Source: DATLYB01 sp964502525
GTDB lineage: Bacteria > Bacteroidota > Bacteroidia > Chitinophagales > CAIOSU01
Length of the DNA: 13,562 bases
Assembly: GCA_964502525.1 (NCBI GenBank)
Contig: CAZCXH010000144.1
Coordinates: forward strand, 1-13,562
Reading direction: 5' to 3'
Shown here: piece after piece, positions 1 to 6,770 of the stretch
Position numbering within the stretch: the first letter of the stretch is position 1
How the letters are laid out: every line of letters begins with the position of its first letter
Made by a program: the position numbers and the translations under genes
Notes under the pieces: model-generated
What the model saw: the letters and a program-made list of their open reading frames with translations, nothing else
Told to the model about the DNA's origin: nothing
Databases searched by the model: none

Positions 1-151
1 CTGGATAAAACCCTTGCCCTCTGATATTCTAAAAAGATGTGTGCATAGGCAAGCCCTGGGGAGTGAGGGGTGGGTGCTTTAGGAGCAAAGCGAAAAATGA
101 TCAAAAAGTCCTGCCGGCAGCATTGCCCTTCTTCCCAATTTGCTATATTTA

Positions 152-241
152 GGGCAGTTCTAAAAATTCTACCACTTACTCCCTCTCCTTCTGGAGAGGG
201 AAGGGGTGAGGCGATAAAAAGAGCAATTTTTAGAACTGCCC
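152..241. repeat. Complete MITE-like element with perfect terminal inverted repeats
   Basis: The ends are perfect inverted repeats: GGGCAGTTCTAAAAATT at the left and its exact complement at 225-241. An internal hairpin (CCCTCTCC, loop TTCT, GGAGAGGG) lies at 181-200. The flanking bases TTTA (148-151) and TTTA (242-245) could be a 4-bp target-site duplication. The element is ~90 bp and has no coding capacity of its own, so it fits a non-autonomous MITE. A truncated copy in the opposite orientation lies at 3101-3157, which supports mobility. It ends 24 bp before the phoD-like start codon, so it may supply or disrupt the 5' untranslated region of that gene. The parent transposase family was not recognised. 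Confidence 0.75.
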
Positions 242-265
242 TTTATCAAAATAAAACTTACCATC

Positions 266-3025
266 ATGAAAACACGCACACTTTTCCCGCTTGCCGTTTT
301 TCTTTTGGCAACCACGATGCTTTACGGACAAGATGTGTCCGTCCGCGAACAATTGGAAAGGCTCAACGGCTATTGGAAGGAGAAGCACCTCAACGATCCG
401 GTTCTGAATGAAAAAATTCAGCTCAGCGGTGATGTGCCGCTGATACAGATGCATTTGTCGCTGGTGGAAAAAACACTGCGTGAAAAGCAAACCGGTCTTT
501 CCCCCCGGCAACAAGAAAACCGCAATAATTGCCTGGACATTCTCCACGATTATTGGACGAATGGCGTATTCCCGATTAATACGGGGCATAGGGAAAGAAC
601 GCCCTATTTCATTGACAACTACGGCACAGCCTGCGCAGTGGGGCAGTTGGTGATTGAAACGGGATTTGGCGATGTGGCAAAACGGATTCATGATGAAAAT
701 AATTATGCTTACATCCGTGATCTGAACGTGCAATATCCCGAATTGCAACTGTGGGCTGATGCGAACGGGTTGGAGATGGATGAACTGGCGTGGATACAGC
801 CGGGATACGTTTTCAATTGCAATTTCAACCAAACCGACAGCATCCAGCAAACCAACGTGAGCTGCCATGGAGGAAATGACGGCAAGCTGTCTTTCCCCGA
901 CCCAACCCTGTCGGGCGGTGTGCCGCCATTTTTCATTGATGATTGCACTGTGATGCCTAATCTCGATTGCGAACATCTCGCTGCCGGGACCTACCAGATT
1001 TGCATTTACGATTCCAACGGGTTGTTCCAAACATTAACCGCTACTATTACTCAGCCCGACTCCAACACTATCGGAATAAGCTCGACCGATGACCCCGGCA
1101 CCTGCCACGGAAGCGCTTTAGCGCAGGCATCGGGCGGAACACCTCCGTTTTCATACTCATGGTCAAGAGGCGATTCCACGCAGCAGCTTCCCAACGCCTG
1201 CTACGGAACATATTGGGTTACGGTGACCGATGCCAACGGGTGCGCCAAAACAGCAAGCATTATTGTGGCATCCCTTCCCACGCCCTCAACGACAGTTACT
1301 CACGGACCCATTGTCGGTGGCGTAACGCACACCACCGCGAATGTCTTTGTGCGAACGGCAACTGCAGGCACCGTAACGGTTGAACTCTCCGCAGACGGTT
1401 TTGCCACCATCGCCAAAAGCGTTACGGGGCAAACGGTTGCTTCCCGCGATTCATCCAACATATTCAATATAACCGGATTATCTCCTCGCTCTCAATATGC
1501 TGTTCGCGTGATGATTGACGGGCAAGAATCCGGAGAAAGAAGCGCATTCAAAACATTTCCCAATGCGGGTGAAGCTGGAAACTATAAATTCCTGTTCGGC
1601 TCGTGCCAGTATGAATTAATGGATGACGATAGTTCATTATTCGTTAGGATGAAATCGGAAGATGCGGATGTATTCACACCCACGGGCGACTGGGGTTATC
1701 CTGACAAGTCCACCGGCACCAACGATCTTTATTTCTCCAATCCGCCCACATCATGGGCTGTGGATTATGGCAAAGTGCAGGCCATTTACCGGGAACGCTA
1801 TGCAAGCAGCAACAGCGCATTTTTCATGCGTTCCATCGCCATGGACTACGCGCATGACGATCACGACTATACGAATGATAACAGCGCAGGTAATTATGCC
1901 AACATTTTTGACATCAGCTTTTCAAACTTCGGTGAACCCAAGTCGGTAGCGCTGCCGCCCCAGGCGCGGGACAACTGCCTGAAGGGTTATCGCGAAATGT
2001 TCCCCTCCTACCCTCTCCCCGATTCTTCCGAAGGAATTTTTCACAGCTATGTGATGGGCAACTGCGAGGTATTCGTGCTCGACACGCGCAGCGCGCGAAG
2101 CCCGCAGCATGACGCCATTGTGGAAGCGGGCGGAGAATGGAAGCTGCAGGAGCCTGCCGGTCATTCCATCCTCGGACAATCGCAGATGAACTGGCTGCTG
2201 AACGGATTGCAAAATTCTACTGCCGACTGGAAGATTATCGTTTCAAGCGTCACGTTCAATAAAGGTTACCAAGCTGTATTTGATTCGCTGCTTTCATTCG
2301 GAAAAGGCGCCAGCCCCATTCTCGGCATTGACGTAGGAGGAACTCAAATCTCAACCGGGTTGATTGGCGCTGGACAGCTCTCCGATTTGTGGGTAGGATT
2401 TCCGTCAGACCAAAATGCGCTGCTGAACCATATCGAAACCCATCAACTGAAAAACATATTCATCGTGAGCGGTGACGCCCACTCTGCCGCCCTCGATGAC
2501 GGAACCAACTCCGGCATTCCCGAACTGATGTCAGCCAATCTTAAGAAGGCAAACAGCGAAGACCCGCTCATACTGAGCAATTTCATCGGCTACAGCCTGT
2601 GGAACAAAGGCGCCAGCGGCATGGGCAATCAAAACTTCAACAGCACTTATGGCAAGATTGAAGTGTTTGGCAAAGATTCCATCCGCCTGAGTGCGGTGGA
2701 TGCTGACGGCTTTGAAGTGACGGGTTTCACATTCAAGTATGAGGAGCCTGAAGATACAAGTACTGGAGTGTTAAATTTTGCTGCCGTTGAAAAATTCAAG
2801 GTCTATCCCAATCCCGCTTCAACAAGAATAATTGCGGAAGCAGAAACTGCTGAAGAAGTCAAATTAGAGTTGTTGGACTCCAGCGGAAAGAAAGCGGCTG
2901 TTAAAAATTTTACCGGGCGCGCTGAATTGAATTTAAGTGAAATTCCCTCTGGAATTTATTTGTACAGAATTTTGAATCGCGACAACAAGTTGTTGCAGGA
3001 AGGAAAATTGAACGTGGCGAAGTGA
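266..3025 (+). CDS. Secreted PhoD-type alkaline phosphatase/phosphodiesterase with SprB repeats and T9SS sorting domain
   Basis: A 919-aa exported metallophosphoesterase, expected to release phosphate from phosphoesters at the cell surface or outside. Residues 1-21 are a signal peptide (KTR then a hydrophobic stretch to LYGQ). Residues ~25-181 form a domain I know only as a recurring N-terminal module of Bacteroidota secreted proteins (NYGTACAVG at 118-126, DELAWIQPGY at 172-181). Two SprB-like repeats follow at ~195-264 and ~268-334, each with a CHG start and a GTY..V/I..D.NG pattern. Residues ~340-432 are a fibronectin/PhoD N-terminal-like beta domain. The PhoD catalytic domain spans ~438-825: FGSC (C447), GDWGYPD (D475, D480), HDDHDY (530-535), LDTRSAR (D605, R608) and SGDAHS (D737, H739). 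These are the expected Ca/Fe and phosphate-binding motifs. Residues ~842-919 are a T9SS type A sorting domain starting at VYPNPAS. The start at 266 is the only one giving the full signal peptide. No Shine-Dalgarno is visible. It is transcribed alone and faces arsM. The substrate is not predictable from sequence. Confidence 0.9.
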   Translation: MKTRTLFPLAVFLLATTMLYGQDVSVREQLERLNGYWKEKHLNDPVLNEKIQLSGDVPLIQMHLSLVEKTLREKQTGLSPRQQENRNNCLDILHDYWTNGVFPINTGHRERTPYFIDNYGTACAVGQLVIETGFGDVAKRIHDENNYAYIRDLNVQYPELQLWADANGLEMDELAWIQPGYVFNCNFNQTDSIQQTNVSCHGGNDGKLSFPDPTLSGGVPPFFIDDCTVMPNLDCEHLAAGTYQICIYDSNGLFQTLTATITQPDSNTIGISSTDDPGTCHGSALAQASGGTPPFSYSWSRGDSTQQLPNACYGTYWVTVTDANGCAKTASIIVASLPTPSTTVTHGPIVGGVTHTTANVFVRTATAGTVTVELSADGFATIAKSVTGQTVASRDSSNIFNITGLSPRSQYAVRVMIDGQESGERSAFKTFPNAGEAGNYKFLFGSCQYELMDDDSSLFVRMKSEDADVFTPTGDWGYPDKSTGTNDLYFSNPPTSWAVDYGKVQAIYRERYASSNSAFFMRSIAMDYAHDDHDYTNDNSAGNYANIFDISFSNFGEPKSVALPPQARDNCLKGYREMFPSYPLPDSSEGIFHSYVMGNCEVFVLDTRSARSPQHDAIVEAGGEWKLQEPAGHSILGQSQMNWLLNGLQNSTADWKIIVSSVTFNKGYQAVFDSLLSFGKGASPILGIDVGGTQISTGLIGAGQLSDLWVGFPSDQNALLNHIETHQLKNIFIVSGDAHSAALDDGTNSGIPELMSANLKKANSEDPLILSNFIGYSLWNKGASGMGNQNFNSTYGKIEVFGKDSIRLSAVDADGFEVTGFTFKYEEPEDTSTGVLNFAAVEKFKVYPNPASTRIIAEAETAEEVKLELLDSSGKKAAVKNFTGRAELNLSEIPSGIYLYRILNRDNKLLQEGKLNVAK

Positions 3026-3058
3026 GTTGAACCATCGTATCATGTTGAGTTGGTCATT

Positions 3059-3080
3059 GGGCATCAGGGCATCAGGGCAT
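3059..3080. repeat. Short tandem repeat (GGGCATCA, ~2.75 copies)
   Basis: GGGCATCA is repeated head to tail just after the phoD-like stop codon. The flanking sequence is further degenerate (GTCATTGG, TAGTCATTAG, AATCATCA). This looks like slippage-generated intergenic sequence. It abuts the truncated MITE at 3101. No function is evident. Confidence 0.6.
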
Positions 3081-3100
3081 TAGTCATTAGTAAATCATCA

Positions 3101-3157
3101 GGGCAGTTCTAAAAATTGCTCTTTTTACGCCTCACCCCAACCCTCTCTCCATCTGGA
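3101..3157. repeat. Truncated second copy of the 152-241 MITE, opposite orientation
   Basis: The sequence starts with the same terminal repeat (GGGCAGTTCTAAAAATT) and continues with GCTCTTTTTA, CGCCTCACCCC and the CCCTCTC..ATCTGGA half of the internal hairpin. That is the reverse complement of the right half of the 152-241 element with a few differences. Homology stops at about 3157, and no second terminal repeat follows. The copy was therefore truncated by deletion or recombination. The adjacent OmpA fragment suggests a rearranged region. Confidence 0.75.
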
Positions 3158-3234
3158 CGATCAACACCGCGCTTTCGGATTTTACCGATCGCAATGGGCT
3201 GACATGCCCGGTAGCCCGATAGGCATTGAAGCTA

Positions 3235-3366
3235 ATGTCTGAAAAATTGAAGCCGCAGGAAATTGCTCACAAAGGACACGGCAAAGCCAATCCCATAGCA
3301 GACAACAACACCGCAGAAGGACGCAAGATGAACCGGAAGGTGGAGTTTGTGATTACGAAGCGGTGA
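3235..3366 (+). pseudogene. C-terminal tail of an OmpA-family protein (gene remnant)
   Basis: The 43 codons from ATG 3235 to TGA 3364-3366 read GHGKANPIADNNTAEGR then NRKVEFVITKR. This is the conserved end of the OmpA-like peptidoglycan-binding domain (family pattern GxGxxxPxxxNxTxxGRxxNRRVE). The two arginine-containing motifs that bind diaminopimelate are present, but the N-terminal two-thirds of the domain and any barrel, signal peptide or lipobox are missing. The same frame closes with a stop at 3220-3222, and I saw no OmpA sequence in the other frames upstream. This is best read as a decayed 3' end rather than a small gene. It lies between the truncated MITE and a strong hairpin. Confidence 0.75.
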
Positions 3367-3367
3367 T

Positions 3368-3403
3368 AAATCGTGGCACGACTTCATAGTCGTGCCACGA
3401 TTT
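3368..3403. terminator. Perfect 16-bp hairpin between convergent genes
   Basis: The arms 3368-3383 (AAATCGTGGCACGACT) and 3388-3403 are exact complements around a TCAT loop. It sits 2 nt after the OmpA remnant stop and 7 nt past the arsM stop, the usual place for a bidirectional terminator. The U-tract is short (TTTT then CATTT on the + strand), so rho-independent strength is uncertain. The CGTGGCACGACT arm could equally be a dispersed intergenic palindrome that has been recruited. Confidence 0.55.
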
Positions 3404-3410
3404 TCATTTC

Positions 3411-4274
3411 CTAAACCTTCTCCCCGTAAACCGTGATGCTGAAAACTGCCGCTCCGCTGTCGCGATATTCCTTCACGACTTCGGGTGAAACGATTTCTGC
3501 AATCACTTCATCCGGCAGATCAATCCTTTTTTCCTTTTTGATTTGCACGTTCCTGAATCCCGCCTCTGCTATCACTTTCAGGTATCCGCTTTTCTCCATC
3601 GCTCCTCCGATGCAGCCTACCAGCATCTCTGCAGCGTCCTGCACTTTTTCGGGCAACCTGCCAACGGTGACGACATCTGAGATGCAGAAATGACCACCCG
3701 GCTTTAATATCCGATAGACCTCAGCGAAAGCTTTTTGCTTGTCCGGCACAAGGTTCAGCACACAGTTGCTTACGACAACATCTGCGGTGCTATCCGCCAA
3801 CGGAAGGTTTTCGATTTCACCCAGGATAAAACCGACATTTCCGTAACCAAGTTTGGCTGCATTTTGTGTCGCTTTCGTTATCATTTCGGGAGTCATGTCA
3901 ATGCCAATCACCTTTCCCTTATCACCTGCAATCGCCCGCGCAACGAACACGTCATTGCCGGCTCCGGAGCCAAGATCAACCACCGTGTCGCCTTTTTTGA
4001 TGTTGGCATGTTCGGTAGGCAAGCCGCAGCCGAGTCCGAGGTCGGCATCGGGATTGTAGCCTTCGAGCTTATCATAGGAGTCAGCAATCATTGCCGTTCC
4101 GTCAGAGCAACATGACGGTCCGCAGCATGAGGAAGCCTGCTTCTCCGGTTTCTCCACGACTGCTTCCATGGTCGTTTCGGTGCAACAATCATCATTGCAG
4201 CAAGAGGATGATTCCTTTGCAATAGAGCCGTACTTTTCTTTCACGAGGTTTTTGATTTCATCTGATGTTTTCAT
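3411..4274 (-). CDS. arsM: Arsenite S-adenosylmethionine methyltransferase ArsM
   Basis: A 287-aa cytosolic enzyme that transfers methyl groups from SAM to As(III), giving methylated and eventually volatile arsenicals. The SAM-binding motif I is DLGSGAGND (100-108), followed by GIDMTPEM (124-131) and LKPGGHF (190-196). Three cysteines occur in the family contexts: C83 (GLGCGLP), C171 (SNCVLNL) and C221 (VGCIGG). These are spaced like the three catalytic/As-binding cysteines of characterised algal ArsM, and C55/C56 would fit the fourth. The N-terminal tail carries two CCxxxCC blocks (C25/26/30/31 and C50/51/55/56), giving eight extra cysteines that probably bind or relay arsenic. The gene lies 71 nt downstream of arsR on the same strand and is presumably co-transcribed with it. 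No acr3, arsB, arsC or arsP occurs in the window. The start gives the expected KYGxIA N-terminus, and no Shine-Dalgarno is visible. Confidence 0.93.
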   Translation of the reverse strand: MKTSDEIKNLVKEKYGSIAKESSSCCNDDCCTETTMEAVVEKPEKQASSCCGPSCCSDGTAMIADSYDKLEGYNPDADLGLGCGLPTEHANIKKGDTVVDLGSGAGNDVFVARAIAGDKGKVIGIDMTPEMITKATQNAAKLGYGNVGFILGEIENLPLADSTADVVVSNCVLNLVPDKQKAFAEVYRILKPGGHFCISDVVTVGRLPEKVQDAAEMLVGCIGGAMEKSGYLKVIAEAGFRNVQIKKEKRIDLPDEVIAEIVSPEVVKEYRDSGAAVFSITVYGEKV

Positions 4275-4314
4275 GTTTTATGTTTTAGCGTTAATAATCA
4301 ATTTGACTCCCACA

Positions 4315-4345
4315 TTCATCGGATGACTTGAAGTCATCCGATGAA
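4315..4345. repeat. Perfect 31-bp palindrome between arsR and arsM
   Basis: The 15-nt arms TTCATCGGATGACTT (4315-4329) and AAGTCATCCGATGAA (4331-4345) are exact complements around a single G. The palindrome abuts the arsR stop codon (4346-4348). In RNA it would fold into a long hairpin in the arsR-arsM spacer, where it could attenuate arsM relative to arsR or protect mRNA ends. The arms match the terminal repeats of the 12432-12660 element except for one base (TCATC-C/G-GATGA core), so this is a dispersed repeat unit and not an arsenic-specific operator. No long U-tract follows in either direction. Confidence 0.75.
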
Positions 4346-4663
4346 TCAGCAGCATTTCATTCTCTGAAAAATTTTATCGAGCATGACTTTCGCCCTGACG
4401 ATGACTTCCGCGTTCAGGCAATAGCAAACCCTCGGTCCGTCAATTTCTCCCGCCACCAGCCCGGCTTCTTTTAATTCTTTCAAATGTTGGGAAACGGTTG
4501 CCTGAGATAAAGGCAACTCCTCCACAATATCACCGCAGATGCACTCCGTACGCTTTGCCAGAAGGTTGAGGATTGCAATCCTCGCAGGATGCGCCATTGC
4601 CTTGGCGATGCGGGCAAGCTCGATCTCCTCTTTTTTGAATGAATCAATTTTCGCAAAAGCCAT
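4346..4663 (-). CDS. arsR: ArsR/SmtB-family arsenic-responsive repressor
   Basis: A 105-aa winged-helix repressor expected to leave DNA when it binds trivalent arsenic, derepressing itself and arsM. The core is typical: an AHPARIAILNLL helix (24-35), the recognition helix in LSQATVSQHLKELKEAGLV (52-70) and the wing around GEIDGPRVCYCLN (72-84). Cysteines occur only as three close pairs: C41/C43 (ECICGD, at the start of the helix used for As binding in classical ArsR), C80/C82 in the wing, and C104/C105 as the last two residues. A C-terminal vicinal pair resembles that in ArsR proteins described as selective for methylarsenite. The gene is first in an arsR-arsM unit with a well-formed promoter upstream. 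The start at 4663 is preceded by AAGGA only 2 nt away. Which inducer it senses is inference. Confidence 0.92.
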   Translation of the reverse strand: MAFAKIDSFKKEEIELARIAKAMAHPARIAILNLLAKRTECICGDIVEELPLSQATVSQHLKELKEAGLVAGEIDGPRVCYCLNAEVIVRAKVMLDKIFQRMKCC

Positions 4664-4669
4664 TTCCTT

Positions 4670-4713
4670 AATCGTTTATCGCAAATATACGATTATGCTT
4701 TTAAAAAAACAAA
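4670..4713 (-). promoter_or_regulatory. Bacteroidota-type arsR promoter with overlapping ArsR operator candidate
   Basis: Read on the minus strand, TTTG (complement of 4710-4713) is followed after exactly 20 nt by TATATTTG (complement of 4682-4689). This is a full match to the Bacteroidota consensus TTTG-N19-21-TAnnTTTG. The inverted repeat AATCGT (4670-4675) / ACGATT (4689-4694), spacer 13 nt, overlaps the -7 box and the predicted transcript start. A shorter ATCG-N8-CGAT symmetry encloses the -7 box itself. A repressor bound here would block transcription, the usual autoregulatory layout for ArsR. The leader before the arsR ATG would be very short, on the order of 12 nt. Confidence 0.7.
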
Positions 4714-4861
4714 TTTTTTTCTGCCATTTCATGGCATTCGAACAAATTCAAAGGTCGCGCCTGCGGTAAAACAATCCGCCTAACTTGTTCATTCAAAAGA
4801 AATCAGCCCGGACTCCCCTCTCCACTGTATGTGTTTAGCGCTTGAAGTATGCATCCTTTAA

Positions 4862-4994
4862 CCCCGCGATTTATCGCGGGGATGAGAACCGATATCTCCA
4901 TTGGCTTTAGCCCTGACAGGAAGATTGCAAATTGTCAAATCATGGCTAAAGCCATGCTGCCTGTGTCTTCGATGCCCCGGCATAAATACCGGGG
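4862..4994. repeat. Composite REP/BIME-like palindromic element A
   Basis: Four small hairpins are strung together: CCCCGCGAT/ATCGCGGGG (4862-4881), GGCTTTAGCC (4903-4912), CATGGCTAAAGCCATG (4941-4956) and CCCCGG/CCGGGG (4975-4994). Each has an AT-rich centre containing TTTA or TAAA. The outer pair are GC-rich CCCCG..CGGGG stems and the inner pair are GGCT..AGCC stems, so the block is roughly mirror-symmetric. Related stems recur in element B near 12.5 kb, which identifies a dispersed family. It occupies the middle of the 429-bp spacer between the arsR promoter and the M28 gene. Elsewhere in that spacer (4714-4861 and 4995-5142) I see only a weak -7-like box, TATCTTTA, at 5117-5124. Confidence 0.65.
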
Positions 4995-5142
4995 TTAACG
5001 GATGCGCTAACACACACTCTCCACTTGGAGCCCTTAAGGGGGAAGCAAACGCGCGCTCACAGGCAAGCTCCCTTGACAACGTGTTCTCCCGAATGACTTC
5101 TCAGGAATGTTTCCTTTATCTTTATCGCGTTAAAGAATAACC

Positions 5143-6705
5143 ATGAAACAAGTTTTTACGTTTTCAGCGATCTTATTATCGCCTTTTCTTGCTTTCTCCC
5201 AAAACGCAATTCCCACCATCAGCAACCTTTCCGTCAGCTTTGATGACGCAGGCAAACAAATAACCTTGACGTTCGACCTTGCTGACAGCGAATCCAATAA
5301 CATCGAAGTCAATGTTGCATTTTCCGACAATTACGGGGAAACGTTTTTTGCAGAGATGCTGAACATACAGGGAGACGTTGGCTTTCCCATCACCCCCGGC
5401 AGCAACAAACAAATCACCTTTAATTACAACGCCTCCCTGCAGCCCGTTCCCGGTTGGGCGGTGCGGGTGACCGCTGACGACCGCCAGCCTTTCGACATCC
5501 AGCAGTTGGTGGATCAGGTGGACAGCAACAGTCTCAGGAATACGCTCACGTTTATCGAAGGGATCAGGCATTATCAAACGGGCATAAGTCATCTTGAAGA
5601 GGTGAAGAATTATATCGAAGGTGATTTCAGGCAGCGCGGGTTGTTTACCTACCGGCAAAATTTTTCCCATAACGGTTATTCAGCGGCAAATATCATCGGC
5701 AGCTTGCCCGGTTTGAAAAACGAGCGCATCCTTTACATCGTTGACGCGCATTTCGACTCTGTCAACAACAGTCCCGGTGCCGATGACAACGGGTCGGGCA
5801 TGGCGGGCGTGTTGGAGGCAACCAGAATCCTATCACAATACCGGTTTGAGCATACCATCAAATTCATCGGCTTTGATTTCGAGGAGTCGTCACCCTCATT
5901 TGGCCTTACAGGCAGCCGCAAATACGTTGCCGAAGGAATAAAGAGCCATGAGCAGCTTGAAGGCGTCATCAATTTTGAAATGATCGGGTATTATTCTGAA
6001 GAACCCAACAGTCAAACGGCTCCGCCTTTGTTCGACACCTACTTCCCTCAGCAACACAACGAGCTTGTTACCGACTCGTTCAGGGGAAATTTTCTCACCA
6101 ATGTAGCTGATATTCAATCAACCAACCTCGGAATTGCATTTGCCGATGCTGCCGCCCAATATGTTCCTGAATTGAAAGTAGTCAGCCTGGTTTCGCCAGA
6201 CGACCTCTTCATCAAACCAAACTTGATGCGCAGCGATCACGCGAGCTTCTGGCTGGGAGGTTATGAAGCCGTCATGCTTACAGACGGAGCCAACTTCAGG
6301 AATCCTTATTATCATACCCCAAACGACACTATCGGAACACTCAACTTCACATTCATGAGCCGCTCGGTGAAAGCCGCGATTGCCGCTGCAGCAACCTTTG
6401 CCAAGCCCTTGCACGCTTCTTCAAAAGTCGCGCATCTGTTCAGCACAGGAATTGGAGGGGCACAGCAAGGCTGCGATTGGAAAATGATTCAATCCGAACG
6501 TGAAATAAAATTATTTCCGGATGCAAACTGTAGTTTGAAAGACTGGACCATCCAATTGTCTGATAGCCAGGGAAAGCTGGTTCTGCAAGCGGTATCACAA
6601 CATGAAGAATTGACGGTTGAGACTTCCCAACTCCCTGCCGGCTTATACTTGCTGACGGCATTCAGCGGGAAAAGCAAGACTTCCCTTAAGATAGTTGTAA
6701 GATAG
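5143..6705 (+). CDS. Secreted M28-family zinc aminopeptidase
   Basis: A 520-aa exported peptidase expected to release N-terminal amino acids using two zinc ions. Residues 1-20 are a signal peptide (FLAFSQ). Residues ~24-112 are an Ig-like beta domain with the SDNYGETF motif (61-68) seen in many Bacteroidota exported proteins. The M28 catalytic domain spans ~128-420. Predicted ligands are H203 and D205 (DAHFDS), D214 (GADDNGSG), E247/E248 (DFEES), E279 (NFEMIGY) and H391 (YHTPNDT). Position 279 is Glu where many M28 enzymes have Asp. The last ~75 residues (RLSD-like beta strands, LPAGLYLL, ending TSLKIVVR) look like a divergent T9SS sorting domain, with LFPD replacing the usual YPNP. The following M43 protease gene starts 65 nt downstream on the same strand, so the two may share an mRNA. 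The ATG at 5143 gives the full signal peptide. Confidence 0.88.
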   Translation: MKQVFTFSAILLSPFLAFSQNAIPTISNLSVSFDDAGKQITLTFDLADSESNNIEVNVAFSDNYGETFFAEMLNIQGDVGFPITPGSNKQITFNYNASLQPVPGWAVRVTADDRQPFDIQQLVDQVDSNSLRNTLTFIEGIRHYQTGISHLEEVKNYIEGDFRQRGLFTYRQNFSHNGYSAANIIGSLPGLKNERILYIVDAHFDSVNNSPGADDNGSGMAGVLEATRILSQYRFEHTIKFIGFDFEESSPSFGLTGSRKYVAEGIKSHEQLEGVINFEMIGYYSEEPNSQTAPPLFDTYFPQQHNELVTDSFRGNFLTNVADIQSTNLGIAFADAAAQYVPELKVVSLVSPDDLFIKPNLMRSDHASFWLGGYEAVMLTDGANFRNPYYHTPNDTIGTLNFTFMSRSVKAAIAAAATFAKPLHASSKVAHLFSTGIGGAQQGCDWKMIQSEREIKLFPDANCSLKDWTIQLSDSQGKLVLQAVSQHEELTVETSQLPAGLYLLTAFSGKSKTSLKIVVR

Positions 6706-6770
6706 CTGCGGGACAATCAACTTGCGCGGAGTGGCAAATCAGGCTAAATTGCAGGTATAATAATCCCATT

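Noticed and set aside
1..150. End of an upstream gene at the left edge
   Set aside because: Only eight codons are open in one frame (stop at 22-24), and other frames give no recognisable protein. There is not enough sequence to call anything.
70..411. 113-codon frame crossing the first MITE into the phoD-like gene
   Set aside because: It includes the translated MITE hairpin (LTPSPSGEGRGE), a common spurious peptide in this phylum, and overlaps the true start of the phoD-like gene.
230..1030. 266-codon open frame on the minus strand inside the phoD-like gene
   Set aside because: It lies entirely opposite a well-supported gene with intact domain motifs. Its translation shows no recognisable domain, and its existence is explained by codon bias of the sense gene.
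4858..5140. Small open frames across the repeat block between arsR and the M28 gene
   Set aside because: They consist of translated palindromes (element A) and have no conserved motif or start signal.
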